The notes under the pieces are model-generated. The model was not told the DNA's origin. It made no database searches and was given only the letters and a program-made list of their open reading frames with translations. DNA of 64,000 nucleotides. It comes from Ignavibacteriaceae bacterium. Lineage in GTDB: Bacteria > Bacteroidota > Ignavibacteria > Ignavibacteriales > Ignavibacteriaceae. Positions 45,970-54,385 of the stretch are shown piece by piece (positions within the stretch are counted from its first letter, which is position 1; the number at the start of each line of letters is the position of its first letter). The DNA is taken from assembly GCA_008933765.1 (NCBI GenBank), contig WBUK01000001.1:186001-250000 (forward strand). Direction: 5' to 3'. Position numbers and translations under genes: made by a program.

Positions 45970-48900
45970 TTACTTAACCAACATCATCTTCTTTGTAGTT
46001 GAGAAGCTGCCCGCATCCAATCTGTAGAAATAAACACCGGTACCAAGGTTTGAAGCGTCGAAGTTTACTTCATACTGACCGGGGGTCATCGGGCCGTTAA
46101 GAAGTGTTGCCACCAATTCACCTGTTATGTTAAACACTCTGAGTGTAACAAGGTTCTCAGATGGTATCGTGAACCTGATAACCGTCGAGGGGTTGAAGGG
46201 GTTCGGATAGTTCTGTGAAAGGCTGAATTCTGTCGGAAGTTCACTTCCTTTTACCTGTACTGACATCGGAGCGTCGAGCGAGTAAAGCATTCCGCTTTCT
46301 GTTCCTGCCCACACCACGCTTGAAGTCGGGGTTGAGTAAACCGAGCCCGGTCTCTGATAAATTAAACCAAGGTTCGACCATGTAGCGCCACCGTCAGAAC
46401 TTCCGAATACACCGTTTGCCCATGAAGCCGCATATACATTGCTGCTTGCGTCTGTGGTAACGCTGTAGATAAATGCCTGACCGATAGGTGTGCTGACCCA
46501 AGTTGAACCCGAGTTGTGCGAAGCAAGAACACCACCACCGTAAGTACCGGCATAAATGCTTCCGTTCGGTGCAACTGCAAGCGCCCAAATGTACGGGAAG
46601 CCTGCATTAAGGTCGGTCCAGTCGGCACCGCCGTTTGTTGATTTAATAATTCCGCCGCCAAACGAACCGGCATAGATTGCTCCGGAAGCGTCAATAGCCA
46701 AAGCGTGAATTGCAGTATTCAGAATGCCTGTAGGAAGTGTTGCCCATGTAGCACCGTTATCTGTTGATTTCAGCACTCCAAAGCCCCATGTTCCGGCATA
46801 AAGCTCTCCTGAAGCACCAATTTTCACAGCTCTTACATCTTTTCCGCTAAGACCTGTAAGAACCCAGGTAGCGCCGTTATCTTCGCTCTTGAACAAGCCC
46901 TGTTCGCAACCTGCATAGATTGTTCCGTTTGAGCTTACTGCGAGAGACCAGATGTAACCGGCAGTCATATCAGGATTAATTCTTTCGAAGCCATCGTCTG
47001 TCTGTCTCCAGATTTTGCCACCGATTGTACCCAACAGAAGCTTTCCGTCGTTGTCTGATGTGATAGACCAGATGAACTCGTTGTTCATGAACTGACCCTG
47101 TGCAGACCAGCTTCCGCTTCCCGAGCCACCGCCGGAACCACTTCCGCCACCGGAGCCGCTACCGCCGCCTGATCCACTGCCACCACCATAGTTGTTGAGG
47201 TTAACGGTTACGGCTGAATAATCGTCTTCTGAATCATCACCGTTGCCCGGGGTTGAATCAGGATCATCCTGGTCGGAATGAGTTATCTCTGCAACATTTA
47301 CTATGTCCTGACCTTCCGGGATGTTCCCTGTGAAGCTCGAGTTATTCATCTGACCCTGACCTGTGAAATTTTTGCAGATCATCTGACCGTTAATTACGCC
47401 GGTGATAAAGTTAACATCCGCTTTTGGAGCGAGCACGCTGCCGCGGATATCAATACCTTGAATGGTAAGATTAGTTGCTTTATGGAAATTGTAAAGAACA
47501 TTGGATATTGCCGTTCCCGTAACGGTTAAACCGCCGTGCCAGCTTACATTTTTGCCGTTGATGTTAATGAGCACAACAGAGCCGTTTGGCACATTAATAG
47601 CCATATTGTTTGCCTGAGAAAGATCAGCACCGTTAACTTTGAAAACATTCAATAGTGGATGTGTACCGGTTAATTCCAAGCCACCCCATTCGAAAGTTGT
47701 TGTTCCGTTAACTGCATAACCGGCAAGAGTGTTTGAAAGATTGAGCAGATAAGTTTTTGCTGCTGCAAAATCTATTGGATTATCTTTACGAAGTGTTCCG
47801 CCGGTAATGCTTACACTGTTAATTGGCAGGTTTGTCGTTTTTCCGTAAACAACATTTCCGTTGTAAACTGCACCGGAAAGGAATGTTAGATCTTTTCCAA
47901 CTGTTAACACATCTTCAGTGCCGTAAGGGAAGTTTAATTTGTCACCAACGCTGTAGCCGGCTAAGTGAGCGTTACGCCCAACTGCCATTTTACCTTCGGT
48001 GTCCGAAGAAGGCTGGAACAAATCTTTCAGAACGAAAAGGTTGTAACCTTTTGCAGGTCCCAAATCGAAATAACTTGCATTAAGCGAAGCCATGTTCACG
48101 GTTGTTGTCATCTGAAGTGTTGCAGTTGCCCCGTTTGCCAGCGTTCCTACATCCCATATCCCTGTATTTTGATCGTAAGAACCTTGAGTTGCGGAATATG
48201 AGTTGAAATCAAGTCCTGTGGGCAACACATCTGTTACCTCAACACCGGTTGCGGTGCTTGGTCCGTGGTTAGTAACGGTAATTGTGAAAGTTATTACATC
48301 ACCATTGTTGCCGGTTGTAGCCGAAGAAGTTTTTGAAATGCTAAGATCGGCAGAGCTTACCCAAGTAACAGTTGCGTGTGTGTTTACAACTGTGTTTACC
48401 GGTGAAGCCAAAACTATTTTTTGGTATTGATTTGGCGAATCTCTGTGAATGTAGCGCGTTCCCTGAGGGATAATATGGTGTGCCGTAGCAGTTACTGTTG
48501 CTGTATTGCTGTTTCCCTGTGAAAGTGTAATACCAGATATAACACCCGTGTTATCCGTTACCGCTGAGGCAAAGTTTAGGGAGCCTGAAGTTGTTGTAAA
48601 ATCAACATTTACCCCTGACTTTGTGAGGTTCGAAGCATCGTATGCTGTTAAATTAAATACTGCATCCTGCCCAACCGGAAGGGTTACATCAGTTGGATTG
48701 AAAAGCAGCGTTGAAAGGATAGAACCACTGTTGGAGTTCGTCATTGCGTCGTTCACAATTTGCTGCACGCGGGTTCTGATTGTTGCGTCTGTAATTGTGC
48801 TGATATCAACACCATCGCTGAAATGCCAAATAGCCAATTGAATTGACGCTGCTTCCATATTTGTAGGACTGGCGTTTGTAAACGGTGCATAATTGTTTAA

Positions 48901-49272
48901 AATGTATGAAATATACTGATTGGTAGGCCCATCATCTGTATATTCGTTTGGGTTTGAATTGCTGGACATTGCAAGGTTATGCTCGATATCGATGCAATAA
49001 AATTTTGCAGGGTTACCGTTAAGTGTTCCGGTTATTATACCTGTCCATTGCTCTTTGGTAACACCATTCGGAAATTTGAATGTTACATTTTGACCCTGAG
49101 CCGTCCCTGTTGCCTTTACAATAGAGCCGGATGACTCCGGAGCGGGTGCCCCTGGTGTGGCAGATGAACCTGAAGAGCCGGAAGGTCTGTTGGCTACTTC
49201 TTGAGGAACGGTTGCCAAAGCGTTTGATATCATGAAAATGACACCAACTAAAACTGGAAATAACTTCTTCAT
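45970..49272 (-). CDS. T9SS surface protein with thioester adhesin-like domain, DUF11, choice-of-anchor A and propeller
   Basis: I take ATG 49272 as start (AAAGGT 8 bases upstream, signal peptide MKKLFPVLVGVIFMISNALA); an upstream in-frame start at 49326 adds no signal. In the 1100-residue product, residues 50-190 look like a thioester domain: FYCID (Cys93) and SIQLAIWHF (Gln145) are the pair that forms the internal Cys-Gln bond in Gram-positive adhesins. Next come an Ig-like region, a DUF11 domain (about 300-385), a choice-of-anchor A domain (about 404-650), a GGGSGSGG linker (about 700-720), BNR/Ycf48-like propeller repeats with GATW motifs, and a type A T9SS sorting domain (from about 1020). 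It is probably a covalent-binding surface adhesin. A terminator follows. Confidence 0.85.
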   Translation of the reverse strand: MKKLFPVLVGVIFMISNALATVPQEVANRPSGSSGSSATPGAPAPESSGSIVKATGTAQGQNVTFKFPNGVTKEQWTGIITGTLNGNPAKFYCIDIEHNLAMSSNSNPNEYTDDGPTNQYISYILNNYAPFTNASPTNMEAASIQLAIWHFSDGVDISTITDATIRTRVQQIVNDAMTNSNSGSILSTLLFNPTDVTLPVGQDAVFNLTAYDASNLTKSGVNVDFTTTSGSLNFASAVTDNTGVISGITLSQGNSNTATVTATAHHIIPQGTRYIHRDSPNQYQKIVLASPVNTVVNTHATVTWVSSADLSISKTSSATTGNNGDVITFTITVTNHGPSTATGVEVTDVLPTGLDFNSYSATQGSYDQNTGIWDVGTLANGATATLQMTTTVNMASLNASYFDLGPAKGYNLFVLKDLFQPSSDTEGKMAVGRNAHLAGYSVGDKLNFPYGTEDVLTVGKDLTFLSGAVYNGNVVYGKTTNLPINSVSITGGTLRKDNPIDFAAAKTYLLNLSNTLAGYAVNGTTTFEWGGLELTGTHPLLNVFKVNGADLSQANNMAINVPNGSVVLININGKNVSWHGGLTVTGTAISNVLYNFHKATNLTIQGIDIRGSVLAPKADVNFITGVINGQMICKNFTGQGQMNNSSFTGNIPEGQDIVNVAEITHSDQDDPDSTPGNGDDSEDDYSAVTVNLNNYGGGSGSGGGSGSGGGSGSGGGSGSGSWSAQGQFMNNEFIWSITSDNDGKLLLGTIGGKIWRQTDDGFERINPDMTAGYIWSLAVSSNGTIYAGCEQGLFKSEDNGATWVLTGLSGKDVRAVKIGASGELYAGTWGFGVLKSTDNGATWATLPTGILNTAIHALAIDASGAIYAGSFGGGIIKSTNGGADWTDLNAGFPYIWALAVAPNGSIYAGTYGGGVLASHNSGSTWVSTPIGQAFIYSVTTDASSNVYAASWANGVFGSSDGGATWSNLGLIYQRPGSVYSTPTSSVVWAGTESGMLYSLDAPMSVQVKGSELPTEFSLSQNYPNPFNPSTVIRFTIPSENLVTLRVFNITGELVATLLNGPMTPGQYEVNFDASNLGTGVYFYRLDAGSFSTTKKMMLVK

Positions 49273-49524
49273 TTTTTTGACCTTTATTGAATTATTAATG
49301 CCACAACCCAGCAAATAGTGTGCCAATTTGTGTAAAGGTTAAAAATATCGAAATTCAAGCCCTTTTGGGGACTGTATAAGCGCTTTTAGGGCACTGTTTA
49401 AGTACTTTTTAAATGGGTTGGTTAAAATGACCGGCTTTGTAAAAGTGTATTATTTTGAGAATATCAATTTTTTTGGTTTTTTTATTGTATCAGTTTAAGA
49501 CACTGATTTTTGCACTATCTGATT

Positions 49525-49800
49525 AACAAGTGACGGAAAAGAGTGTGTACAAGGTTGAAAGAGACAAAATTAAAAGGTAGGCGAAGGTTTGTGTACAAGT
49601 TCGGAAGATGCCAAACCAAGTTTCCGGGGGTGTGTTTTAGGTCGGAAGATACCAAATCAAGCCACGAGAGAATGTCAAACCAAGTGACCGGAAGTGTACT
49701 TTAGTTTGAAAATTACCAAACTAAGTGATCGGAAAATGTATATAAGTCCGAAAAAAGCCAAACTAAATTGCCGGTGAATGCCAAACCAACCGGCAGAAAG
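49525..49800. repeat. Degenerate ~21-bp tandem array downstream of an alpha/beta hydrolase gene
   Basis: About 12-13 diverged units of 19-23 bp with the core AAACCAAGTNNCCGGAAG fill most of the 550-bp gap between 49273 and 49822; CCAAAC-type anchors occur at 49611, 49652, 49675, 49716, 49758 and 49781. The array ends just before the stop of the minus-strand hydrolase gene. The rest of the gap (49273-49524) is AT-rich and shows no gene; it presumably holds the promoter of the T9SS gene. Confidence 0.8.
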
Positions 49801-49822
49801 AAAAGAATTATTTTAAAATTCT

Positions 49823-50689
49823 TTATCGAAGCAAGAAATGCGAAGTTGTTTTATTAAAAAGACTTGGGTACTCAAACTGGACAAAGTGCCCGCATTCACC
49901 GATTGTTTTTATTTCAAGGTTCTTTATGCTTTCCCTGAAAATTGTGATTACATCTTCAGGAGTTAATTGTGGATGCACTAATCTGTTAGGGATCATACGG
50001 TCTTCAGTGCCGAAGAGCAACAGAGTAGGTGTTGTTATTTCACTAAGCCGCAAAGGTACATCAGAATTCATAACCCCCACAGCACTGCGCGCTACTATTT
50101 CAGCGTGGGCGACAAAATCTTTCGAATCCCTAATTCCGATTCTGTCGTCAATCATAAATTTTGCATCTCCCGGAAAAAAATGAAAGTTCACTAAAACATT
50201 TTGTGCAATCTGCTCGTTGTTGTGGTTTAAGATGTTCCCACGGCTGAGGTAATTCTGAACAGCATGTTTTTCTTCTTCAGTGTAGATTTCAGCGCCACCC
50301 GGGGCAATTAAAACCATTTTGTTGATTTTTTCAGGGTGTAAAAGCGCCAATTTTAATGCAATAGTTCCGCCCATCGAGTGCCCGCAAACTGAAAACTTTT
50401 CGATCCCAAGCTCAGCGGTCAGATTTACTACCACTTCGGAATAATACTCCATTGTTCCGGGGTGCAGCTCTTTTGAAGATTTTCCGTATCCCGGCAGATC
50501 GAGCGCAATGCACCGGAAGTGCTCGGAAAGCTCATCTAAGTTTTTACTCCAAGCCGGTATGTAGCTGCCAAGGCCGTGGATGAAAACCACCGGTTCGCCA
50601 TCGCCCATATCAGTATGGGCGATGACTTCTCCGGTAGCAATTTCGGTTTTCTTTATTTCAAACGGATATTGAAGTTCCTGAAAATCCAT
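49823..50689 (-). CDS. Alpha/beta hydrolase
   Basis: A 288-residue cytoplasmic hydrolase with the oxyanion-hole HGLGS, nucleophile GHSMGG (Ser), LLFGTEDRMIP (Asp region) and ECGHFVQFE (His). No signal peptide is present. The fold covers esterases, lipases and C-C hydrolases, and the substrate is not readable. It follows a second, exported hydrolase of the same fold by 83 bp. Confidence 0.9.
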   Translation of the reverse strand: MDFQELQYPFEIKKTEIATGEVIAHTDMGDGEPVVFIHGLGSYIPAWSKNLDELSEHFRCIALDLPGYGKSSKELHPGTMEYYSEVVVNLTAELGIEKFSVCGHSMGGTIALKLALLHPEKINKMVLIAPGGAEIYTEEEKHAVQNYLSRGNILNHNNEQIAQNVLVNFHFFPGDAKFMIDDRIGIRDSKDFVAHAEIVARSAVGVMNSDVPLRLSEITTPTLLLFGTEDRMIPNRLVHPQLTPEDVITIFRESIKNLEIKTIGECGHFVQFEYPSLFNKTTSHFLLR

Positions 50690-50772
50690 TACTTCTCTGA
50701 ATCAAATGCCTGTTTTGCTAAATAAAATCTATCTCTATACAATCGAAAACAAAGTTTAGAAATTCAAATCCA

Positions 50773-51717
50773 TTATTTAACGAACTCCAACACAGCTCTG
50801 TTAAATTCTTCCGGTTTTTCAATAATCAGCATGTGCCCACACTTATCAATTTCAACCAATTTGCTGTTTTTGATTTTTGCCGCGCCTGCTTTGAAAATGT
50901 CTTCCGGAAATCCGGGATTTAAATAAGGGTTGGGGATCAAACCATCCTGTTTGCCGTAAACAATGAGTGTAGGCACGGTTAAACCCTGAATTTTGTTCCA
51001 GGTGGGTTCATCGAGCATGGCACCAACACATTTAATCACTGTGTAGCTAAACTCCCTCATCTCGGAGGCTTTTGCGTTTCTTGCGCGCTCTTCCACCATC
51101 CACTCCCACTTATCATCCCATGAGTAGAAGTTACCGGTCAGGTTCTTTCTGATACCGTCTTCCGGGTTTTTTCTTACACCTTGTGCCGTAAGTGCATTCC
51201 GCAGCCACTCACCTTCACCGTATTGAAATCTTTCAAAACCGGCAGGAGCAGCCAACACAATGCATTTTATTAACTCGGGGTATTTTAATGCAAAAATTAT
51301 CGAAATCTGTCCGCCCATCGAGTGCCCAACAAGCGTAACATTCTTCAGTTTAAGTGTTTCAATCATTTTTTTGATTGTTTCAGCATAAAAGCTCAGCGTG
51401 TAAGGGTAATCACCTTTTTGTGATTTTCCGTATCCGGGAAGATCAACCACAATTACACGGTTGGTTTTCGCAAGCTCGGGAGCAACATATCTCCAGAAGC
51501 CGGCGTTGCTCGCTAATCCGTGAATTAGTATCAGCGTGTTTTCGCCTGAACCCAAATCAGCGTACGCAACCGAGGGGTTATCCAGTACAGTTTTTGTGGG
51601 GTAGGTGTAGTCCACATCTTTGAACTCTAATGCGGGGGAATCAGTGTATCTGAAACCGGCACATCCTGAAAAGAAGAAAAGCCCAATAACAGCAAATGCA
51701 AATATCTTTTTCATCAT
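50773..51717 (-). CDS. Alpha/beta hydrolase lipoprotein
   Basis: A 314-residue lipoprotein with Cys in FFSGC near residue 19. The hydrolase core has HGLASNAGFW, GYGKSQKG, GHSMGGQ (Ser), YGKQDGLIPNP (Asp) and KCGHMLIIE (His). It is therefore a membrane-anchored esterase or lipase acting outside the cytoplasm. It lies 8 bp after the porin-like gene, so the two are probably cotranscribed and the porin might admit its substrate. Confidence 0.9.
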   Translation of the reverse strand: MMKKIFAFAVIGLFFFSGCAGFRYTDSPALEFKDVDYTYPTKTVLDNPSVAYADLGSGENTLILIHGLASNAGFWRYVAPELAKTNRVIVVDLPGYGKSQKGDYPYTLSFYAETIKKMIETLKLKNVTLVGHSMGGQISIIFALKYPELIKCIVLAAPAGFERFQYGEGEWLRNALTAQGVRKNPEDGIRKNLTGNFYSWDDKWEWMVEERARNAKASEMREFSYTVIKCVGAMLDEPTWNKIQGLTVPTLIVYGKQDGLIPNPYLNPGFPEDIFKAGAAKIKNSKLVEIDKCGHMLIIEKPEEFNRAVLEFVK

Positions 51718-51725
51718 ATCCTCCT

Positions 51726-53261
51726 TTAGAACATCATCCAGCTAAGCGTTGTGAAAAATGTCCACGGATCTTTCGGCTTCTCTCCTGTGTATGTTGATTG
51801 AGGAGAATCGTAAAAATCACCCACCATCATGTATGCAGCGTGAACTCCCAAGGTAAGAAATACTTTAAGATTGTACTTCATCTCAAAGTTAATTTCACTT
51901 CCCATATAATTTCCGCCATTTTTAAGTGAATTGTTGGAAAATGCCGTGGCAAAGCCCAATTTAGCGTATAATCTGTTAGGAATAAAATCTTTTGAAATGT
52001 TCAGAAATCCGGCGGTTACTCCCAATCCCATGTTAGAAATATCGTGAACAGCAGAATAGTATCTGTTCACAACCTGTGGGTCCGGGAAAAGTAAAAATGC
52101 TCTGTGATTGCTGTAAATTCCAACGGGTGAACCGTAAACATTACCGGTGATAACGGAGTTTAGTGTTCCGTCGGCAACGCCGTCTTTGTCGCCGGTTGTG
52201 TATAAACCTTCAACACTGATTTTATCATTTGCGGTCATACCGTATTTATATTGCACCGATGCGTTGGCAGCCACACCGAAAATATCGGCAGCTTTGCCTG
52301 TTTTTACACCTACGGTATCAAGAATGCCGAAGTTGGTCATCACATACCCGTCAAGCCACCAACGGGAAGCAAGAAACTCCCTGTTGTAAGCGAAGTGCCC
52401 GCCAAACCAACCAAGGTGCCCTTCATATTTTTGATTGGGACCCGGAAACCTAATGCGAGTGGCGCCGTTATACTCAGCGAGTTGGCTGGTTAAACCCTGC
52501 CCCAAGATAGAGATACCGCTTCCGCCTTTCCCTTTATCAAAAACATACCAGGCGTCTAAACCGGCTTCCATCGTTGGGGTCGGGCGCCACATCCAGTCTG
52601 CCATCCATAGGATAACATCATCGTCAAGTTTAATTTCGTTCTCCCAAAGCTGGAACATCCCCAGACGGAGTTTGCTGCCGGAGGCAAAATCGATGTATGA
52701 GCTAATCCCCACTCCCTGTGTGCCCCAGTATGAAAGTTTGTAGGCGCTGCTTTGGTAGGTGCCCAACCCGGTAACATTTGGGTCGCGCACGCCGTCGAAA
52801 ATTCTCTGCATACCAATAACTACATTGTAATTTGCATCTTCGGGTCGCAGTTCCACATTCGCCATCAGCGTCTGCAGGTTAATCTGCCCGCCGTTAATGG
52901 CACCGCCCCGGTTGTTTCCAACGCCGTAAGCCTGATCACCCCAAGTGTAATCTATTTTGAACAGCCCGCGAAATGTTGCAAAATCATCGAGAATTTGCGG
53001 TTTGTAGATGAACATCGGCACAAACCTTTGCTCAAAATACCATGTAGTCTGCGGAACGGTAAAGGTTGAGTTTTGCCCAAACATCCTCCCGATTACCTGC
53101 CCTTGCAGAACATCGTTAGTGGGGGTTACATTTCCCGATGTCATTCGGGTAAAAGAGTAGCCGATAAATTGAAATTCTTTCGGGGGTTTGTCTTCCAACC
53201 GAATATCCTGTGCAAAGAGCAGACCCGGCAGAAGAAAGAAGAAAAGTTTCAATAGTTTCAT
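51726..53261 (-). CDS. Outer-membrane beta-barrel protein, porin-like
   Basis: A 511-residue exported protein (signal peptide ending LLFAQ) made almost wholly of amphipathic strands with aromatic ends, for example LRLGMFQLWENE and WWLDGYVMTNFGI, and a C-terminal aromatic strand ending LSWMMF. The size and pattern fit an 16-18-strand porin of the alginate-export type, but no specific family motif lets me name the substrate. A perfect GGAGG lies 5-6 bases before the ATG. A strong hairpin lies directly upstream. Confidence 0.82.
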   Translation of the reverse strand: MKLLKLFFFLLPGLLFAQDIRLEDKPPKEFQFIGYSFTRMTSGNVTPTNDVLQGQVIGRMFGQNSTFTVPQTTWYFEQRFVPMFIYKPQILDDFATFRGLFKIDYTWGDQAYGVGNNRGGAINGGQINLQTLMANVELRPEDANYNVVIGMQRIFDGVRDPNVTGLGTYQSSAYKLSYWGTQGVGISSYIDFASGSKLRLGMFQLWENEIKLDDDVILWMADWMWRPTPTMEAGLDAWYVFDKGKGGSGISILGQGLTSQLAEYNGATRIRFPGPNQKYEGHLGWFGGHFAYNREFLASRWWLDGYVMTNFGILDTVGVKTGKAADIFGVAANASVQYKYGMTANDKISVEGLYTTGDKDGVADGTLNSVITGNVYGSPVGIYSNHRAFLLFPDPQVVNRYYSAVHDISNMGLGVTAGFLNISKDFIPNRLYAKLGFATAFSNNSLKNGGNYMGSEINFEMKYNLKVFLTLGVHAAYMMVGDFYDSPQSTYTGEKPKDPWTFFTTLSWMMF

Positions 53262-53277
53262 TGATCCTCCGTAAAAA

Positions 53278-53327
53278 AACCGGAGTGAAGGCAGGGTTTA
53301 ATTAAACCCTGCCCTTTTGTTCCGGTT
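53278..53327 (-). terminator. Two-tier hairpin with U-run, between lipoprotein and porin genes
   Basis: An inner perfect palindrome of 24 bp (53290-53313, GGCAGGGTTTAA and its complement) is enclosed by AACCGGA (53278-53284) and TCCGGTT (53321-53327). On the minus strand seven Ts follow. The U-run ends only about 12 bases before the porin ATG at 53261, leaving no room for a separate promoter after it. Confidence 0.85.
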
Positions 53328-53340
53328 CAGAAAGTCTTTG

Positions 53341-54276
53341 TTAGTTCTTTACATATTTTTGAATCCAGGTAGCGCCCAACTTCACACCGTTGTATTTGGT
53401 GCTTCCGAAACCTTCGGTTGAATTTGGTGCCGTGAAGCCCTGAAGAGCCGGATTGGTCTGAATTACTTCATACCACATACCTGAAGTGTTTACTCTGTAA
53501 ATACCCGAAGAAGTAAGAGCAGAAGGAGCAGTTTGGTTCAGGGTGATTTCTCTGATAGAAGTGCCGGCTACAGTTCTGGTTGTGAATGTACCTTCAAAAG
53601 TAACCTGAGCGTCACTGGAATCAGTTGAAACAACTTTATATGTACCGTTTGAATTAAATGTAGCGTCAATTCTCTTAGTTTTGGAAACGGTAGCAAGTCC
53701 CGGAGCTATATTAGCGCCTTCAGAAAGCCATTTTCCAACCAACGGCTCGGTTTCAGGGTTGTGCTTAACATATTTCTGAATCCAGGTAACACCTAATTTA
53801 ATGCCGTTGTATTTGGTGCTTCCAAAACCTTCAGCGGCTGTAGGTGCTGTGAATCCTTGAATTGCGGGGTTGGTTTGAATGATTTCGTAGGTTAAGTTAC
53901 CACTTGCACTGATTTCAAATATACCGGATGAAGTAAGTGCCGCCGGAGTTGACTGGTTAAGCGTGATGCTTTTGATATCTGTACCGGCATTGTCTGTGTA
54001 GCTCCATGTACCTTCAAAAGTTACAGAAGTGTTCGAGCTGTCAGTCGATACAACTTTGTAAGTTTTGTTTTCATTGAAAGTAGCGACGACTCTCACAGTT
54101 TTCGATACGCTTACCAACCCTGGGGCAACATCACTTCCTTCAGATACCCAAGTACCTACTAATGCATCTTTTGCAGGTGGCGGTGGGTCAACCGGGTTGT
54201 CTTCTTTTTTGTCGCACCCTGAGAAGAACAGAAGTGCTGCCAATGTCAGAACGGAAACGGAAAAAAGCCTTTTCAT
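53341..54276 (-). CDS. Lipoprotein with two tandem lipocalin-like repeats
   Basis: The 311-residue lipoprotein (Cys in FFSGC near residue 21) has a Pro-rich linker followed by two homologous halves, about residues 40-169 and 179-310. Each begins LVGKW/TWxSEG, contains YKVVSTDSS, LTSSGI, and ends EGFGSTKYNG..GVTWIQKYVK. The beta-rich pattern suggests a lipocalin-like fold that may bind a small hydrophobic ligand; the function is unknown. The halves are also similar at DNA level, pointing to a fairly recent gene-internal duplication. Confidence 0.85.
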   Translation of the reverse strand: MKRLFSVSVLTLAALLFFSGCDKKEDNPVDPPPPAKDALVGTWVSEGSDVAPGLVSVSKTVRVVATFNENKTYKVVSTDSSNTSVTFEGTWSYTDNAGTDIKSITLNQSTPAALTSSGIFEISASGNLTYEIIQTNPAIQGFTAPTAAEGFGSTKYNGIKLGVTWIQKYVKHNPETEPLVGKWLSEGANIAPGLATVSKTKRIDATFNSNGTYKVVSTDSSDAQVTFEGTFTTRTVAGTSIREITLNQTAPSALTSSGIYRVNTSGMWYEVIQTNPALQGFTAPNSTEGFGSTKYNGVKLGATWIQKYVKN

Positions 54277-54385
54277 CTTTTTTTCTCCTTAAATAAGTTA
54301 AAGTGTTGATTGTTGATTAATAAATTAATTGTGTTTAATTGTCTCTTATTTTTAATAAATTACGCTGATTTTCAATGGGTTGTTT

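Noticed and set aside
49525..49800. Possible CRISPR array
   Set aside because: The units are contiguous and diverged, with no constant repeat separated by unique spacers, and no cas gene is present in the window.
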